Of a stretch of DNA of 30,627 nucleotides, positions 20,053 through 27,695 are shown one piece after another. The translations under genes and the position numbers were made by a program. Numbering within the stretch: position 1 is the first letter of the stretch; each line of letters opens with the position of its first letter. The notes under the pieces were generated by a model. That model was not told the DNA's origin, ran no database searches, and saw nothing but the letters and a program-made list of their open reading frames with translations. Origin of the DNA: a virus; the IMG/VR virus record IMGVR_UViG_3300025598_000114, positions 1 to 30,627 of that record; one strand, written 5' to 3'.

Positions 20053-20847
20053 TTAGGTTCCTACTCCAGTGACGTTGTTGTTGTTTTGAATTAACTTACC
20101 AATAATAATTGCTCCAGACAAAATAGCAGTTGAACTGGTTGTTGCAATCTGCCATTGAATGTCTGATTTTTGTGGGTATGCAAATGGTGCTGAAGATCTG
20201 TCAATTACATAAACTGAACTAAAGCCTTGAGTCAATACATTGTATTGAACACCATTTACTGTTTGTTGAACGTTGTAATACATTCCATTACCACTGCCCA
20301 ATGTATTATCAGAATTAACTTCTACTACATTCAAATAAAATGTATACCCATTAGGAACAGAATAAATGCTCGCTTGATTTTTACCAACTTTAGGGTTTAT
20401 TTGAGCAACAATATTTATACTTTGTTTAAAGGTAATTGTTCCTACATTAGTAACTTGGCTTGTACCAGCAGATACTAAAGCTACACCATTAACTCTGTAG
20501 TAACTGTTTACAGAAGTTACAGCAGTTGTTCCATTTAAAAATAATGTTTCTGACAATGGGTTATAACTTGCGTCTAATCCAGTAATTAAAATAGAAGCTG
20601 ATGTATTGTCTGATGTAGATGAACTAACAACAGTCAAAACTGCAGCAGATGATGGAAAAGTATATGCAGTGGCATTTTCCCACATAGGAATTGGTGCAGT
20701 TGTAGGAGCGGTTGACGATGTAATACCACCGTTGTAACCAAACAAACTAACAACGCTGTGTCCATAAATTTGACCGCGAGCTACTTGTAAATCAAATGGC
20801 TCATACGCTCCTGCGCGTGTGACTGAAGAAACGATACCGTTACTCAT
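20053..20847 (-). CDS. Beta-rich structural protein (264 aa)
   Basis: The N-terminus AGAYEPFDLQVARGQIYGHS, the motif PIPMWENATAYTFPSSA, ILITGLDASYNPLSETLFLN and IYSVPNGYTFYLNVVEVNSD are patterns I recall from virion proteins lying downstream of capsid genes in podovirus-like phages. The protein is Ser/Thr/Val-rich and beta throughout, with no enzyme motif, fitting a capsid decoration or head fibre. AAGGAT lies 8 bases before the ATG and directly after the U-tract of a terminator. A paralogous flavour is seen in the 333-residue protein near 23 kb (LDTPRAVQLTT, TVSGYDYYGQAMSEVI). Confidence 0.8.
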   Translation of the reverse strand: MSNGIVSSVTRAGAYEPFDLQVARGQIYGHSVVSLFGYNGGITSSTAPTTAPIPMWENATAYTFPSSAAVLTVVSSSTSDNTSASILITGLDASYNPLSETLFLNGTTAVTSVNSYYRVNGVALVSAGTSQVTNVGTITFKQSINIVAQINPKVGKNQASIYSVPNGYTFYLNVVEVNSDNTLGSGNGMYYNVQQTVNGVQYNVLTQGFSSVYVIDRSSAPFAYPQKSDIQWQIATTSSTAILSGAIIIGKLIQNNNNVTGVGT

Positions 20848-20858
20848 AATTTATCCTT

Positions 20859-20886
20859 AAAAAGTGGGAGAGCCGAAGCCCTCCCA
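20859..20886 (-). terminator. Rho-independent terminator with UUCG tetraloop
   Basis: On the minus strand a nine-pair stem (TGGGAGGGC pairing with GCTCTCCCA, one G-U) closes a C(UUCG)G loop and is followed by C and five T. The stem spans 20865-20886 and the T tract 20859-20863. It lies just after the stop of the His/Lys/Gly repeat gene and before the ribosome site of the next gene. Confidence 0.88.
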
Positions 20887-20892
20887 TCTTAC

Positions 20893-22605
20893 TCAACACT
20901 TTCTCATTGAGCCACCACGTTTTTTAGCGGGTGCTTTTGGAGTTTCTTTAGAACTAAACAGATTCTTAATTGCATTCACTCCGCTTTTGATAGCGTTGGG
21001 AATCATATTTTTATCTGCTTCATTCTCAGCGCGTTGGGCTTTTTCCCAGTTTGCGTAGTCTTGGTTAGCCTTTTGTGCAAATTGGTCGTCGGAGGTGCTT
21101 CCACCTCCATCAAACTTTTTTGTTGCACGACCTCCACGTTTGTAGCCTCTGTTTACTTCATGCATAGCTGTCATGTGAGCATCTTCAGCGTCATCCGTAT
21201 GGGAATCCCCTTCAGTTAAATGCTTACCTTCAGGTGTGTAGAATTTGGTTCTGTACTCACCATAGTCTTTGTCTTTGTAAACTTTAGCTACGTGACCTTT
21301 AGGGCCTGTGTGTGTCTTTACTAGGCGTAAGTTTGGCTTTTCAGGATTCTTTTGTAATCTTTTAGCAAGATCACTGTAGTAATCCACTTTACCACCTTTA
21401 GCAAAGGTACCAGATTGCAAGCTGTTAGCCACAGGACGGCTGACGAAGTGGTGAGGCATTTTTACTGCCTTACCATCATCGACTACATTACCCCCTGTGG
21501 CGTAGTGCTTTTTTGCTGCGTGGCCTCCATGCTTGTATCCACCTGCATTGGACTCATGAACTTCACCAGTGTGACCCATTTTCTTGCCTGCGGTAGCAGT
21601 GTCAGCAGAACGGTTTTCCCAGTCTCCGCCTTCCACTGTGTCATGCTTGAAATGACCTTCCTGTTTGCCCTTCATGGTCGCTGCTGGTATTGCACCGCCA
21701 GTAGCCTTGTGATGCATCTTGTGGGCTTTACCACCATGCTTATAGCCACCTGCGTTGGTCTCCTTGATGCCACCAGTACCATGCGCTTTGTCACGCTTGG
21801 CTGAGTGCATCTCGGTGTTCAAGTAGTCATGCTCATTTCCCTCAATGGTGCCATGCATCTTGATCTTACCTTTGTTGACCTTCTCATTGGTGTCAGCAGG
21901 AATAGCGCCTCCAGTGGCTTTGTGATGCATTTTGTGCGTCTTGCCACCGTGTTTGTAGCCTGCTGGTTTACCTTCATGGATTTCGCCTGTGCCATGGTGC
22001 TTGTCATGATGTTGACCATCAACAACCATGGTCTTCTCGAATTTCTTCGCGTTACCCTTGATTGTTGTTTTGGTCTCGTCACGGTCAATAGCGCCACCAG
22101 ATGCCTTGTGGTGCATCTTATGAGCTTTTTCCATTGGCATAGACTCGTGATGATGGAGTTCTTTCTCCAACTTCTCAATGTGCTTTTCCATGCCCATGTG
22201 ACCGCCTTTTTTCATGCCAGTCAATGCTTTTCTCACCATTGCAGCGCGAGCCATGCGAGCACGGGGATCCATCGCTGCAATTGCTGGTCTAGCCATAGGA
22301 GCCATAGGAGCGCCCATCATGCCACCGTCAAGCTTGTGCTCAACCTTGCCACCCTTTTTGTATTGGTTGGGGTTCATTGCCTTACGACGCTCAGACATAG
22401 AAGGCTTCTTAGGAGCCTTACCATGCTCAGCCTCAAAAGCGTGATGAGCACCGTGCATCATGCCACCAGAAGCTTCGTGCATGGATTTGTGGCCATGCTC
22501 TTCGGCTTTCATGCCTTTGTGATGCACTTTTCCACCTTTTTTGAGCTTCAGAATGACTGAAGGCTCATCGGTGTACATTTTTACCATTGGTTTAAATTGA
22601 CCCAT
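20893..22605 (-). CDS. His/Lys/Gly-rich tandem-repeat protein (570 aa)
   Basis: No function is recognised. Three tandem units of about 62-71 residues (about 162-223, 224-294, 295-363) each begin HKMHHKATGGAIP, run through a variable charged part with a GxGEIHE-like motif and end NAGGYKHGGKA; a fourth remnant follows. The N-terminal part is His/Met/Lys-rich with KKGGKV motifs. A compact non-repeat domain (about 404-485: DYYSDLAKRLQKN, LVKTHTGPKGHVAKVYKD, KFYTPEGKHLTEGDSH) is more conserved-looking. The protein ends KKRGGSMRKC. Composition suggests binding of DNA, phosphate or metal. It has a strong AGGAGG site, follows a structural gene closely and is closed by a terminator. A virion-internal basic protein is one option (inference). 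Confidence 0.85.
   Translation of the reverse strand: MGQFKPMVKMYTDEPSVILKLKKGGKVHHKGMKAEEHGHKSMHEASGGMMHGAHHAFEAEHGKAPKKPSMSERRKAMNPNQYKKGGKVEHKLDGGMMGAPMAPMARPAIAAMDPRARMARAAMVRKALTGMKKGGHMGMEKHIEKLEKELHHHESMPMEKAHKMHHKASGGAIDRDETKTTIKGNAKKFEKTMVVDGQHHDKHHGTGEIHEGKPAGYKHGGKTHKMHHKATGGAIPADTNEKVNKGKIKMHGTIEGNEHDYLNTEMHSAKRDKAHGTGGIKETNAGGYKHGGKAHKMHHKATGGAIPAATMKGKQEGHFKHDTVEGGDWENRSADTATAGKKMGHTGEVHESNAGGYKHGGHAAKKHYATGGNVVDDGKAVKMPHHFVSRPVANSLQSGTFAKGGKVDYYSDLAKRLQKNPEKPNLRLVKTHTGPKGHVAKVYKDKDYGEYRTKFYTPEGKHLTEGDSHTDDAEDAHMTAMHEVNRGYKRGGRATKKFDGGGSTSDDQFAQKANQDYANWEKAQRAENEADKNMIPNAIKSGVNAIKNLFSSKETPKAPAKKRGGSMRKC
21517..22122 (-). repeat. Three tandem in-frame repeats, about 185-215 bp each
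   Basis: The units encode HKMHHK(A)(T/S)GGAI at one end and YKHGGK/H at the other. Lengths are about 62, 71 and 69 residues. Ends are well conserved and middles diverge (KGKIKMHGTIEGNEHD versus KGKQEGHFKHDTVEGGD), showing old duplications under selection for the ends. Confidence 0.9.
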
Positions 22606-22617
22606 GATGCCCTCCTA

Positions 22618-23619
22618 TTAGGCTTGAGTTACGCCAAGAGCACCAGTGCGTGTTGCATTGGGGCCAGTTGCAATACCAGGCAATGCAATCACAACGACCA
22701 AACGTTTTACACCGTTTGATGCCGTAGAAGGCACATAAGTACCGCGCACATCACCAGTTGTTGATGTTGCAGGTGTGGTCAAATCTGCTACTGTAAATGC
22801 GCTATTGCCACCTGTGTCATTGGCTAGAGTGTTATTCCAACCCACACGAACAATGTAGCCTGCGTCAAATACACGCAAAGGTAAACCTAAAATATCTGTT
22901 GTACCAACAGTAATTGCCACTGGCAAAGAACCGTTAATTGCAATGCTAGATATTTGGTAGAAAGCTTTCTTGCCAGAAACATTAGCAACAGCAGAAGATG
23001 TTGTACCTGTAGCAATCACTTCAGACATTGCTTGTCCGTAATAATCGTATCCAGACACTGTCAAGTTACGGCTAGTGGAAATAGTTCCAGAAGCTGTAGT
23101 CAACTGAACTGCACGGGGTGTGTCCAATTGAATGACTGTTGTACCATCATTGCGAAGGAATGACTTGGCATTAGTACCAGCGGTCAGCGTCAAGTTGCCT
23201 GAAGCAGCAGGGGTTTGTGACGCAGCAATGTTGCTTGTGTTTAATGTTTGAGGAATTACATCCCAGACATACTCACGACCCAAGGGGCCAACACCAACTT
23301 CCATTGGAGATGGGTCTTGCAAGCCATAGTTGCCTGAAGCGTAAATTGTGATTGAACCAGTTGCTGATGATGAAGCACTTAGCGTGTAAGTACCTGTTCC
23401 ACCCGCACCAGTTACAAAAGCAGTAATGTAAGAGTTGGCTGTAATGCCAGTTCCGTTTACATACTGTCCAAGGGTGAGCGAGTCACCAGAGTTCATTGCG
23501 GTTACTGTCATTGTGGTTCCAGTTACGGAACCAGTGATAACAGCTTCACTGTTGGTTACATTGGTACCAATGTAGCCTTGGGCTGTACCCAAAAATAGAT
23601 CATCTGAAAATTGAGGCAT
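22618..23619 (-). CDS. Beta-rich head or decoration protein (333 aa)
   Basis: After a short N-terminus (MPQFSDDLFLGTAQGYIGTN) a Gly/Thr module at about residues 28-93 (GTTMTVTAMNSGDSLTLGQY; GAGGTGTYTLSAS) is inserted. It also occurs in the tail-hub protein. The rest (GPLGREYVWDVIPQTLNTSN, RAVQLTTASGTISTSRNLTV, GLPLRVFDAGYIVRVGWNN) is a conserved-looking structural protein following the capsid gene in related phages, as I recall. AGGAG precedes the ATG. It is the first gene after the capsid terminator, so it depends on read-through or its own promoter. Decoration or head-fibre role is likely but unproved. Confidence 0.8.
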   Translation of the reverse strand: MPQFSDDLFLGTAQGYIGTNVTNSEAVITGSVTGTTMTVTAMNSGDSLTLGQYVNGTGITANSYITAFVTGAGGTGTYTLSASSSATGSITIYASGNYGLQDPSPMEVGVGPLGREYVWDVIPQTLNTSNIAASQTPAASGNLTLTAGTNAKSFLRNDGTTVIQLDTPRAVQLTTASGTISTSRNLTVSGYDYYGQAMSEVIATGTTSSAVANVSGKKAFYQISSIAINGSLPVAITVGTTDILGLPLRVFDAGYIVRVGWNNTLANDTGGNSAFTVADLTTPATSTTGDVRGTYVPSTASNGVKRLVVVIALPGIATGPNATRTGALGVTQA

Positions 23620-23654
23620 TTTTTTCTCCTTGTGGCTTGAACCACTCAGGGTTT

Positions 23655-23683
23655 AAAAAAAGGGGTGGAAACAACTCCACCCC
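23655..23683 (-). terminator. Rho-independent terminator after the major capsid gene
   Basis: On the minus strand a perfect eight-pair stem GGGGTGGA / TCCACCCC with a six-base loop (23662-23683) is followed by seven T (23655-23661). It lies 7 bases after the capsid gene stop codon. A small second hairpin (GTGG/CCAC, 23632-23645) follows just before the next ribosome site. Confidence 0.93.
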
Positions 23684-23690
23684 ACTTTGA

Positions 23691-24605
23691 TTAGACTCCA
23701 GGTGTACCGTAGGCACAACGGGGATCTGTAAAGCCAACGTCGTAACGCTCTGTGGCTTTGTAGCGCATAGAGTCAGTTTCAAAGTCGCCTTCCATGGTCT
23801 TCTCTAGACGTCTGCGCATCAAAAGCTTGAAGCCTTCGGGAGCATCAGTCTGAACCCACCATGCTGTAGATGAAGTCAAACGTGACAACACTGCGGCACC
23901 CTCGTCAAGCAAACCGATAGATTTGATTGGGTTGATGTCGTTGTTGGCGTTGCCTGTACGTAGGACAGATTTCAACAATACTTCAGCTTGGAAGATATTG
24001 CCTGGAGCCACGATCAATTGACGTGGTACCAAACGAATACGCTTACCGTTGTTGTCAACTGCTTGGCGGATTTGAATCAACATCTGTTCGAGAGATGTTT
24101 GAGACAAAACGGCGGCTGTGGCCAACTGGTTGCTGAATGTGCCGTTAACGATGGGGTGTGCTGTGCTGATCAAAGACACACCATCACCGCCAGGGTAGGC
24201 GCTATTGAAAGCTGTGTTCAACACGTTAGCTGACAACAACTCTTTGGTCTCAACCAAAGATTGTGCCAAGTGGCGTGCGTACACTTGACCGATACGGATG
24301 TGGTCGCCATCTTCCACCAACACTTTTGTCAAAGCGAAGGCTAGGCCATACACTTTGTACAAATAGCGCTTGAGGAATAACACACCACCCTGTTGATAGG
24401 TCACTGGAGTGCCATCAGGGAGTTGGGGTGCTGCGCCAAATCCATATAGGACGGGCTCTTCGTGGTAGTTACGGGGAATGCCGTCTTCTTCGCGGAACAC
24501 TCGGCTCCACTCGTCGGCACGTTGGTCATAGACTCCGTCAAAACACTCGTTAAGAATTGGCTCAACGATTGATCTAAAGTCCGTACTTCGCATTGGTGCT
24601 GCCAT
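23691..24605 (-). CDS. Major capsid protein, HK97-fold (304 aa)
   Basis: It would build the icosahedral shell. Features that suggest it: FRSIVEPILNECFDGVYDQR at the N-terminus, a central helix region (YARHLAQSLVETKELLSANV), DGVSLISTAHPIVNG, PRQLIVAPGNIFQAEVLLKS and GLLDEGAAVLSRLTSSTAWW. The ending DSMRYKATERYDVGFTDPRC is also typical. The LISTAHP motif and VPRQLIV...P strand are typical of HK97-type and Mu gpT-like capsid proteins. At 304 residues it is of usual length without a delta domain. A strong AAAGGAG precedes the ATG and a strong terminator follows the stop, as expected for the most expressed gene. Gene order portal-chaperonin-scaffold-capsid supports the call. Confidence 0.9.
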   Translation of the reverse strand: MAAPMRSTDFRSIVEPILNECFDGVYDQRADEWSRVFREEDGIPRNYHEEPVLYGFGAAPQLPDGTPVTYQQGGVLFLKRYLYKVYGLAFALTKVLVEDGDHIRIGQVYARHLAQSLVETKELLSANVLNTAFNSAYPGGDGVSLISTAHPIVNGTFSNQLATAAVLSQTSLEQMLIQIRQAVDNNGKRIRLVPRQLIVAPGNIFQAEVLLKSVLRTGNANNDINPIKSIGLLDEGAAVLSRLTSSTAWWVQTDAPEGFKLLMRRRLEKTMEGDFETDSMRYKATERYDVGFTDPRCAYGTPGV

Positions 24606-24620
24606 TGCAATACTCCTTTA

Positions 24621-25262
24621 TTAAACAACAGCAGTAGTAGCTGCAACAAATTGAACATATGGCAACGTTACACGAACAATCGTGTATGCATCACCCCAAG
24701 CGTTGTCCACATAGGGAGCGAGATCAACGACACGCATCTGACCTTGAGCACCGTTAGCTTGGTTAGAAGCTGATGCCAAAGTTGCTTGCGACAAACCAGT
24801 GGTTGTTGAACCAGCGGTAATGTTACTGAAGTTGTACTCGTCGCCAATAGACGTTTGAGCCATTGAACCATCTGCTTGAATTTCATAAACGATTTTTTCG
24901 TCGTTGTAGAAGTAAGCAACGCAAGTTCCTGCTGTGTAAGCAGTGCTTGCTGGCCAATAGTTAGAAATACGTGCACGACCAGTTGTATCTGTCCACTGTA
25001 CGCCTGCGAATGCACCAGCGACTTGGTAGCCTGATGATGCTGCGCTATTGCCAGGGGTGGCAGAAGGAACGATTGTGCCGTTAGCAATTCCTGACAAGCT
25101 TGTGGCTGTCAAGACTGCGGCTGTGACGTAAGAAACTGGTTGTCCTTTTAAAATGTTTACGGACAAACCAGATTGAATACCGCCAGCAAGCGCCTGAGCG
25201 CGATCCAGACCAGAGGGGTGGAACGCAGGGCGCAAGCCAAACGGAGCATTAGTTGCTGACAT
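24621..25262 (-). CDS. Possible capsid accessory or decoration protein (213 aa)
   Basis: Start set at ATG 25262 (MSATNAPFGLRPAFHPSGLD) with AAAGGAG seven bases upstream; a TTG six bases earlier is unlikely. The NAPFGLRPAFHPSG beginning is one I recall from proteins just upstream of capsid genes in many uncultured phages. The middle (YQVAGAFAGVQWTDTTGRAR, ISNYWPASTAYTAGTCVAYF) is beta-rich, and the end (LAPYVDNAWGDAYTIVRVTL) is Trp/Tyr-containing. No signal or membrane segment. A capsid-binding or minor head role is inferred from position; it might also be a second shell protein. Confidence 0.75.
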   Translation of the reverse strand: MSATNAPFGLRPAFHPSGLDRAQALAGGIQSGLSVNILKGQPVSYVTAAVLTATSLSGIANGTIVPSATPGNSAASSGYQVAGAFAGVQWTDTTGRARISNYWPASTAYTAGTCVAYFYNDEKIVYEIQADGSMAQTSIGDEYNFSNITAGSTTTGLSQATLASASNQANGAQGQMRVVDLAPYVDNAWGDAYTIVRVTLPYVQFVAATTAVV

Positions 25263-25279
25263 AGTCAAACTCCTTTAGG

Positions 25280-25825
25280 TTAACCCGAAAATACGGGTGT
25301 TTTGCTTGGTTGCTGTTCAATTCCGCCAATACCTTCACCCTCAACATTTACAAGCGACTTTCCGTTGCTATCACGTTGGCCTTGGAGACTCTCAATTTGT
25401 ACACGAATCTTGTCAGCTTCTTCACGAGGTTTGTCGTGATGCTGATAGGTCATGACCTCTTGGAAAATATCCATGGGCAATTTGAAAAGCAACATCTCGT
25501 TGCACGATATGTAACCTACGTACTCACCCGATTTAATCTTGTAATCTTCATAGCCTGGTAACTCTTCCGACTTAACGGGTACGTACCCAAGGCGAATCCG
25601 CTTATCAATTGAATCGTAGCTGTTGGTTGTTGAAAGCCAGCAAAGGTGCCACCCATCTACGTTGGGTAGTTTTGGCAGTGCTGATTGCGTCCACTCCTCG
25701 CTCCACATTTTTTTACGTTCCTGCGTAGAAATGAACTTATCTTCAGGTGCTTTGTGGGATGCTTCCCCGTTATCACGGTCTTGGCGACCACTTGCATTCA
25801 AAGATTTTTTTAGACGTGATTCCAT
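25280..25825 (-). CDS. Conserved hypothetical head-region protein (181 aa)
   Basis: The N-terminal 40 residues are charged and Ser/Lys-rich. The core WTQSALPKLPNVDGWHLCWL, YDSIDKRIRLGYVPVKSEEL and EYVGYISCNEMLLFKLPMDI is well structured, followed by a helix (YQHHDKPREEADKIRVQIES) and a Gly/Glu-rich tail. I recognise the pattern from unnamed proteins beside scaffold genes in podovirus-like phages, without known function. TGGAG stands before the ATG. A scaffold cofactor or assembly factor is possible. A weak hairpin (ACCCG/CGGGT) overlaps its last codons. Confidence 0.72.
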   Translation of the reverse strand: MESRLKKSLNASGRQDRDNGEASHKAPEDKFISTQERKKMWSEEWTQSALPKLPNVDGWHLCWLSTTNSYDSIDKRIRLGYVPVKSEELPGYEDYKIKSGEYVGYISCNEMLLFKLPMDIFQEVMTYQHHDKPREEADKIRVQIESLQGQRDSNGKSLVNVEGEGIGGIEQQPSKTPVFSG

Positions 25826-25840
25826 GTTTTACTCCAAGTA

Positions 25841-26839
25841 TTAGTTACGGTTTTTATTCTGACGGTCAAACTTGATGAAATTTTCAATCATCTTCGCTTT
25901 GCGCACAGGGTTCTCCCATGCACCAGCTTCCTTCATAGCACTCACTCTTTCTGGGGTGAGGATGAACTGGGTACGGTTTGTACCCCCATAAGCTGCAGAT
26001 GCCTCGCGTCCTGAACTTCCCACAACATTCCTCGGTCTTCGAACAGTGGAATTACTGTCTGTGGTTTCATTATAACGATGTGGTAGAGATTTTTGCAAGC
26101 GACTATCGAGTTCATCCCAATAATCTGGATCTTTTGGATCCCAACCCTCTTCAACTAGCATTTCAGACGCCTTCAAAGTGACTTTACTGTCTCTATCTGT
26201 GCCGTCTACTTTATACCAACTGTGCTTATTGATCCATTGAGCAGCGTTTCTCTGCGTCTCTGGGTCAGGCAACCTGATGTTGTCAAGATTTTGTTGCTGT
26301 GGGGCTTGTGTTGCCTGTCTTTTTATTTGATTGAGTTGGCTTAGGTTGACTTTTGCCTCATCTAAAAGGTCTTGAGCCTCCACCATGGCTTGTCCATCAT
26401 TGGAACTAACCGCCTCAGCCATCTTCATCTTGGCATATTCCAAGCGAACTTGGGTGTCCTCGATGTTTTTGTCGATCCGCATGACGTCTGACTGGCGTGT
26501 TCTGCTCTCCACCTCTGTCAAACGACGCTTAAACTCCTCATTTTCACGTTGGAGTTGTTGCAAACGAAGGTCTTTTTCCTCGTTTGTCTTGCGAATCAGG
26601 TCTTTTTTGGCTCTGCGACGGTTTCTTTTAGCGTCTCTGAGCGCTTGGTCATCGTCTGGATGGTCAGCGTCCTCATCTTCAACTGTTCCACCCTCTTTTT
26701 TCTCAGGTGGAGTTGTTGCCACATCATTTAATTGATCATCTTCGTCATTTGTGAGCAAGTTTTCGTCTAATTCAACGACAGCAGAGCCGTCTTGCGCCTC
26801 TTCTATCTTTAAATCTGGTGTTTTTTTATCTTCTGCCAT
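25841..26839 (-). CDS. Probable scaffolding protein (332 aa)
   Basis: The N-terminal third is very acidic (EEAQDGSAVVELDENLL, TNDEDDQLND, EDEDADHPDDDQALRD). A long highly charged coiled coil follows at about 70-175 (RNRRRAKKDLIRKTNEEKDL; QLQRENEEFKRRLTEVESRT). The C-terminal part has a folded-looking segment (QWINKHSWYKVDGTDRDSKV; EEGWDPKDPDYWDELDSRLQ) and ends basic (MIENFIKFDRQNKNRN). An elongated helical protein with a basic C-terminal helix, encoded between portal and capsid, is the hallmark of phage scaffolds, which guide capsid assembly and then leave. The acidic N-terminal motif EEaQDGSAvV is shared with the portal. GGGAAAA precedes the ATG; no protease is seen. Confidence 0.75.
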   Translation of the reverse strand: MAEDKKTPDLKIEEAQDGSAVVELDENLLTNDEDDQLNDVATTPPEKKEGGTVEDEDADHPDDDQALRDAKRNRRRAKKDLIRKTNEEKDLRLQQLQRENEEFKRRLTEVESRTRQSDVMRIDKNIEDTQVRLEYAKMKMAEAVSSNDGQAMVEAQDLLDEAKVNLSQLNQIKRQATQAPQQQNLDNIRLPDPETQRNAAQWINKHSWYKVDGTDRDSKVTLKASEMLVEEGWDPKDPDYWDELDSRLQKSLPHRYNETTDSNSTVRRPRNVVGSSGREASAAYGGTNRTQFILTPERVSAMKEAGAWENPVRKAKMIENFIKFDRQNKNRN

Positions 26840-26850
26840 GATATTTTCCC

Positions 26851-27303
26851 TTATACGTATGTTTTGAACGACAACGGATCATCTGTGATGGCCGAAATCA
26901 GTTCGTGGTCGTTGATAGTCATGAACAAAACAGGATCTTCACCGTCTTCAGTAGGAACTTTGCGTTCCCAACGGTCTCCACCCCATCTTGGAACTCTTAC
27001 AAAGTCGCCAAGCTCAGCCCATGAGCCTTCAGCCCACGGTTGCATGGTGTCCCTGTTCTTGAACGCCAATGGGCCAATAGCCACGACCTTACCGATCATG
27101 TTGTTCCACTTTTCGTTCTCTTTGGTTTCATCAACAATGATGATCATTCCAGACTTCTTTTTTATTCGTCGAAGTTGGACGATCACTCGACCACCAAAAG
27201 GGCGTTGCCCTGGGTTTACGTCTGGGAATGCCCATGCTAAATCTTCTGCATTGGGCGTACCTTGGCTTCCCTCAATCGTAGGGATCTTCTCTTTCTCACT
27301 CAT
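26851..27303 (-). CDS. GroES-like co-chaperonin (150 aa)
   Basis: GroES caps the GroEL chamber; phage versions (T4 gp31 and others) let the host chaperonin fold capsid proteins. Here PFGGRVIVQLRRIKKKSG (residues 35-52), GMIIIVDETKENEKWN (mobile-loop and following region), MIGKVVAIGPLAF (69-81), ELGDFVRVPRWGGDRW (97-112) and VLFMTINDHELISAI (125-139) follow the GroES beta-barrel order. The first 34 residues are an extra N-terminal segment not found in bacterial GroES. AGGAG is five bases before the ATG. It sits between portal and scaffold genes, which fits a role in capsid folding. The hydrophobic tripeptide of the mobile loop looks like III or IIV. Confidence 0.82.
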   Translation of the reverse strand: MSEKEKIPTIEGSQGTPNAEDLAWAFPDVNPGQRPFGGRVIVQLRRIKKKSGMIIIVDETKENEKWNNMIGKVVAIGPLAFKNRDTMQPWAEGSWAELGDFVRVPRWGGDRWERKVPTEDGEDPVLFMTINDHELISAITDDPLSFKTYV

Positions 27304-27381
27304 ACTAACTCCTAAAAAACACCATATCTCAGGTGCATCGTTAAAGCGCTTTTCAGCGCGGCCTCAGTCGCGGAGTGCGAC
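27304..27381. other. 78-bp intergenic stretch with a small hairpin
   Basis: This is the longest gene-free gap in the head module. On the minus strand it holds GCGCT-GAAA-AGCGC (27346-27359), a five-pair stem with a GNRA loop followed by TTT. That is too weak to call a terminator. The ribosome site AGGAG of the chaperonin gene is at its end. No sigma70-type promoter is convincing to me. Confidence 0.5.
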
Positions 27382-27561
27382 CTATTCTCTTCCTTCTTCT
27401 TCTTCAGCCATGCGGTCAAATGAGTTCATGACGTATTGCAGTCCCTGATACTCACCGACCATGCGCTGATAAGCCTCCCAAGTGGTTGCGTTCCCGAAGG
27501 CAAGAGACGCAGCTAACTCGGCTTGGCGAAGTTTGATCACGTGGATCAATTGTTCAATCAT
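27382..27561 (-). CDS. Small conserved phage protein (59 aa)
   Basis: This short gene runs from ATG 27561 to TAG 27382. It encodes MIEQLIHVIKLRQAELAASL, AFGNATTWEAYQRMVGEYQG, LQYVMNSFDRMAEEEEGRE. The TWEAYQRMVGEYQGL helix is a pattern I recall from small proteins next to portal genes in podovirus-like phages; the function is unknown. It overlaps the previous tiny gene by ATGA. It is all-helical and soluble. The four consecutive glutamates near the end continue the acidic trend of the neighbouring proteins. Confidence 0.85.
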   Translation of the reverse strand: MIEQLIHVIKLRQAELAASLAFGNATTWEAYQRMVGEYQGLQYVMNSFDRMAEEEEGRE

Positions 27562-27695
27562 TTTTTCTTAGACAAAGGGGAAGCAGTTTTCTTACCGCCA
27601 TCCTTCATGCTTTGTCCGTTCACAGGGGCGCCTTGAGCCAAGCGCTTGTGTTGGGGTACGTTGATGCTCTTTTGTTCTTGATCAGATGTTGCCAT
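27558..27695 (-). CDS. Tiny basic hypothetical protein (45 aa)
   Basis: ATG at 27695 follows AAGGAG by seven bases and lies inside the portal gene end (14-base overlap). The frame ends at TGA 27558, overlapping the next start by ATGA. The peptide starts MATSDQEQKSINVPQHKRLA and ends KKTASPLSKKK. It is basic and probably disordered. The good ribosome site and the double overlap support a real gene. Confidence 0.72.
   Translation of the reverse strand: MATSDQEQKSINVPQHKRLAQGAPVNGQSMKDGGKKTASPLSKKK

Noticed and set aside
21805-22560. 251-aa open frame on the plus strand
   Set aside because: It is antisense to the His/Lys/Gly repeat gene. His-rich coding gives few stops on the reverse strand.
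25283-25298. Hairpin ACCCG/CGGGT at the end of the 181-aa gene as terminator
   Set aside because: Only five pairs, overlapping codons, and no T tract follows.
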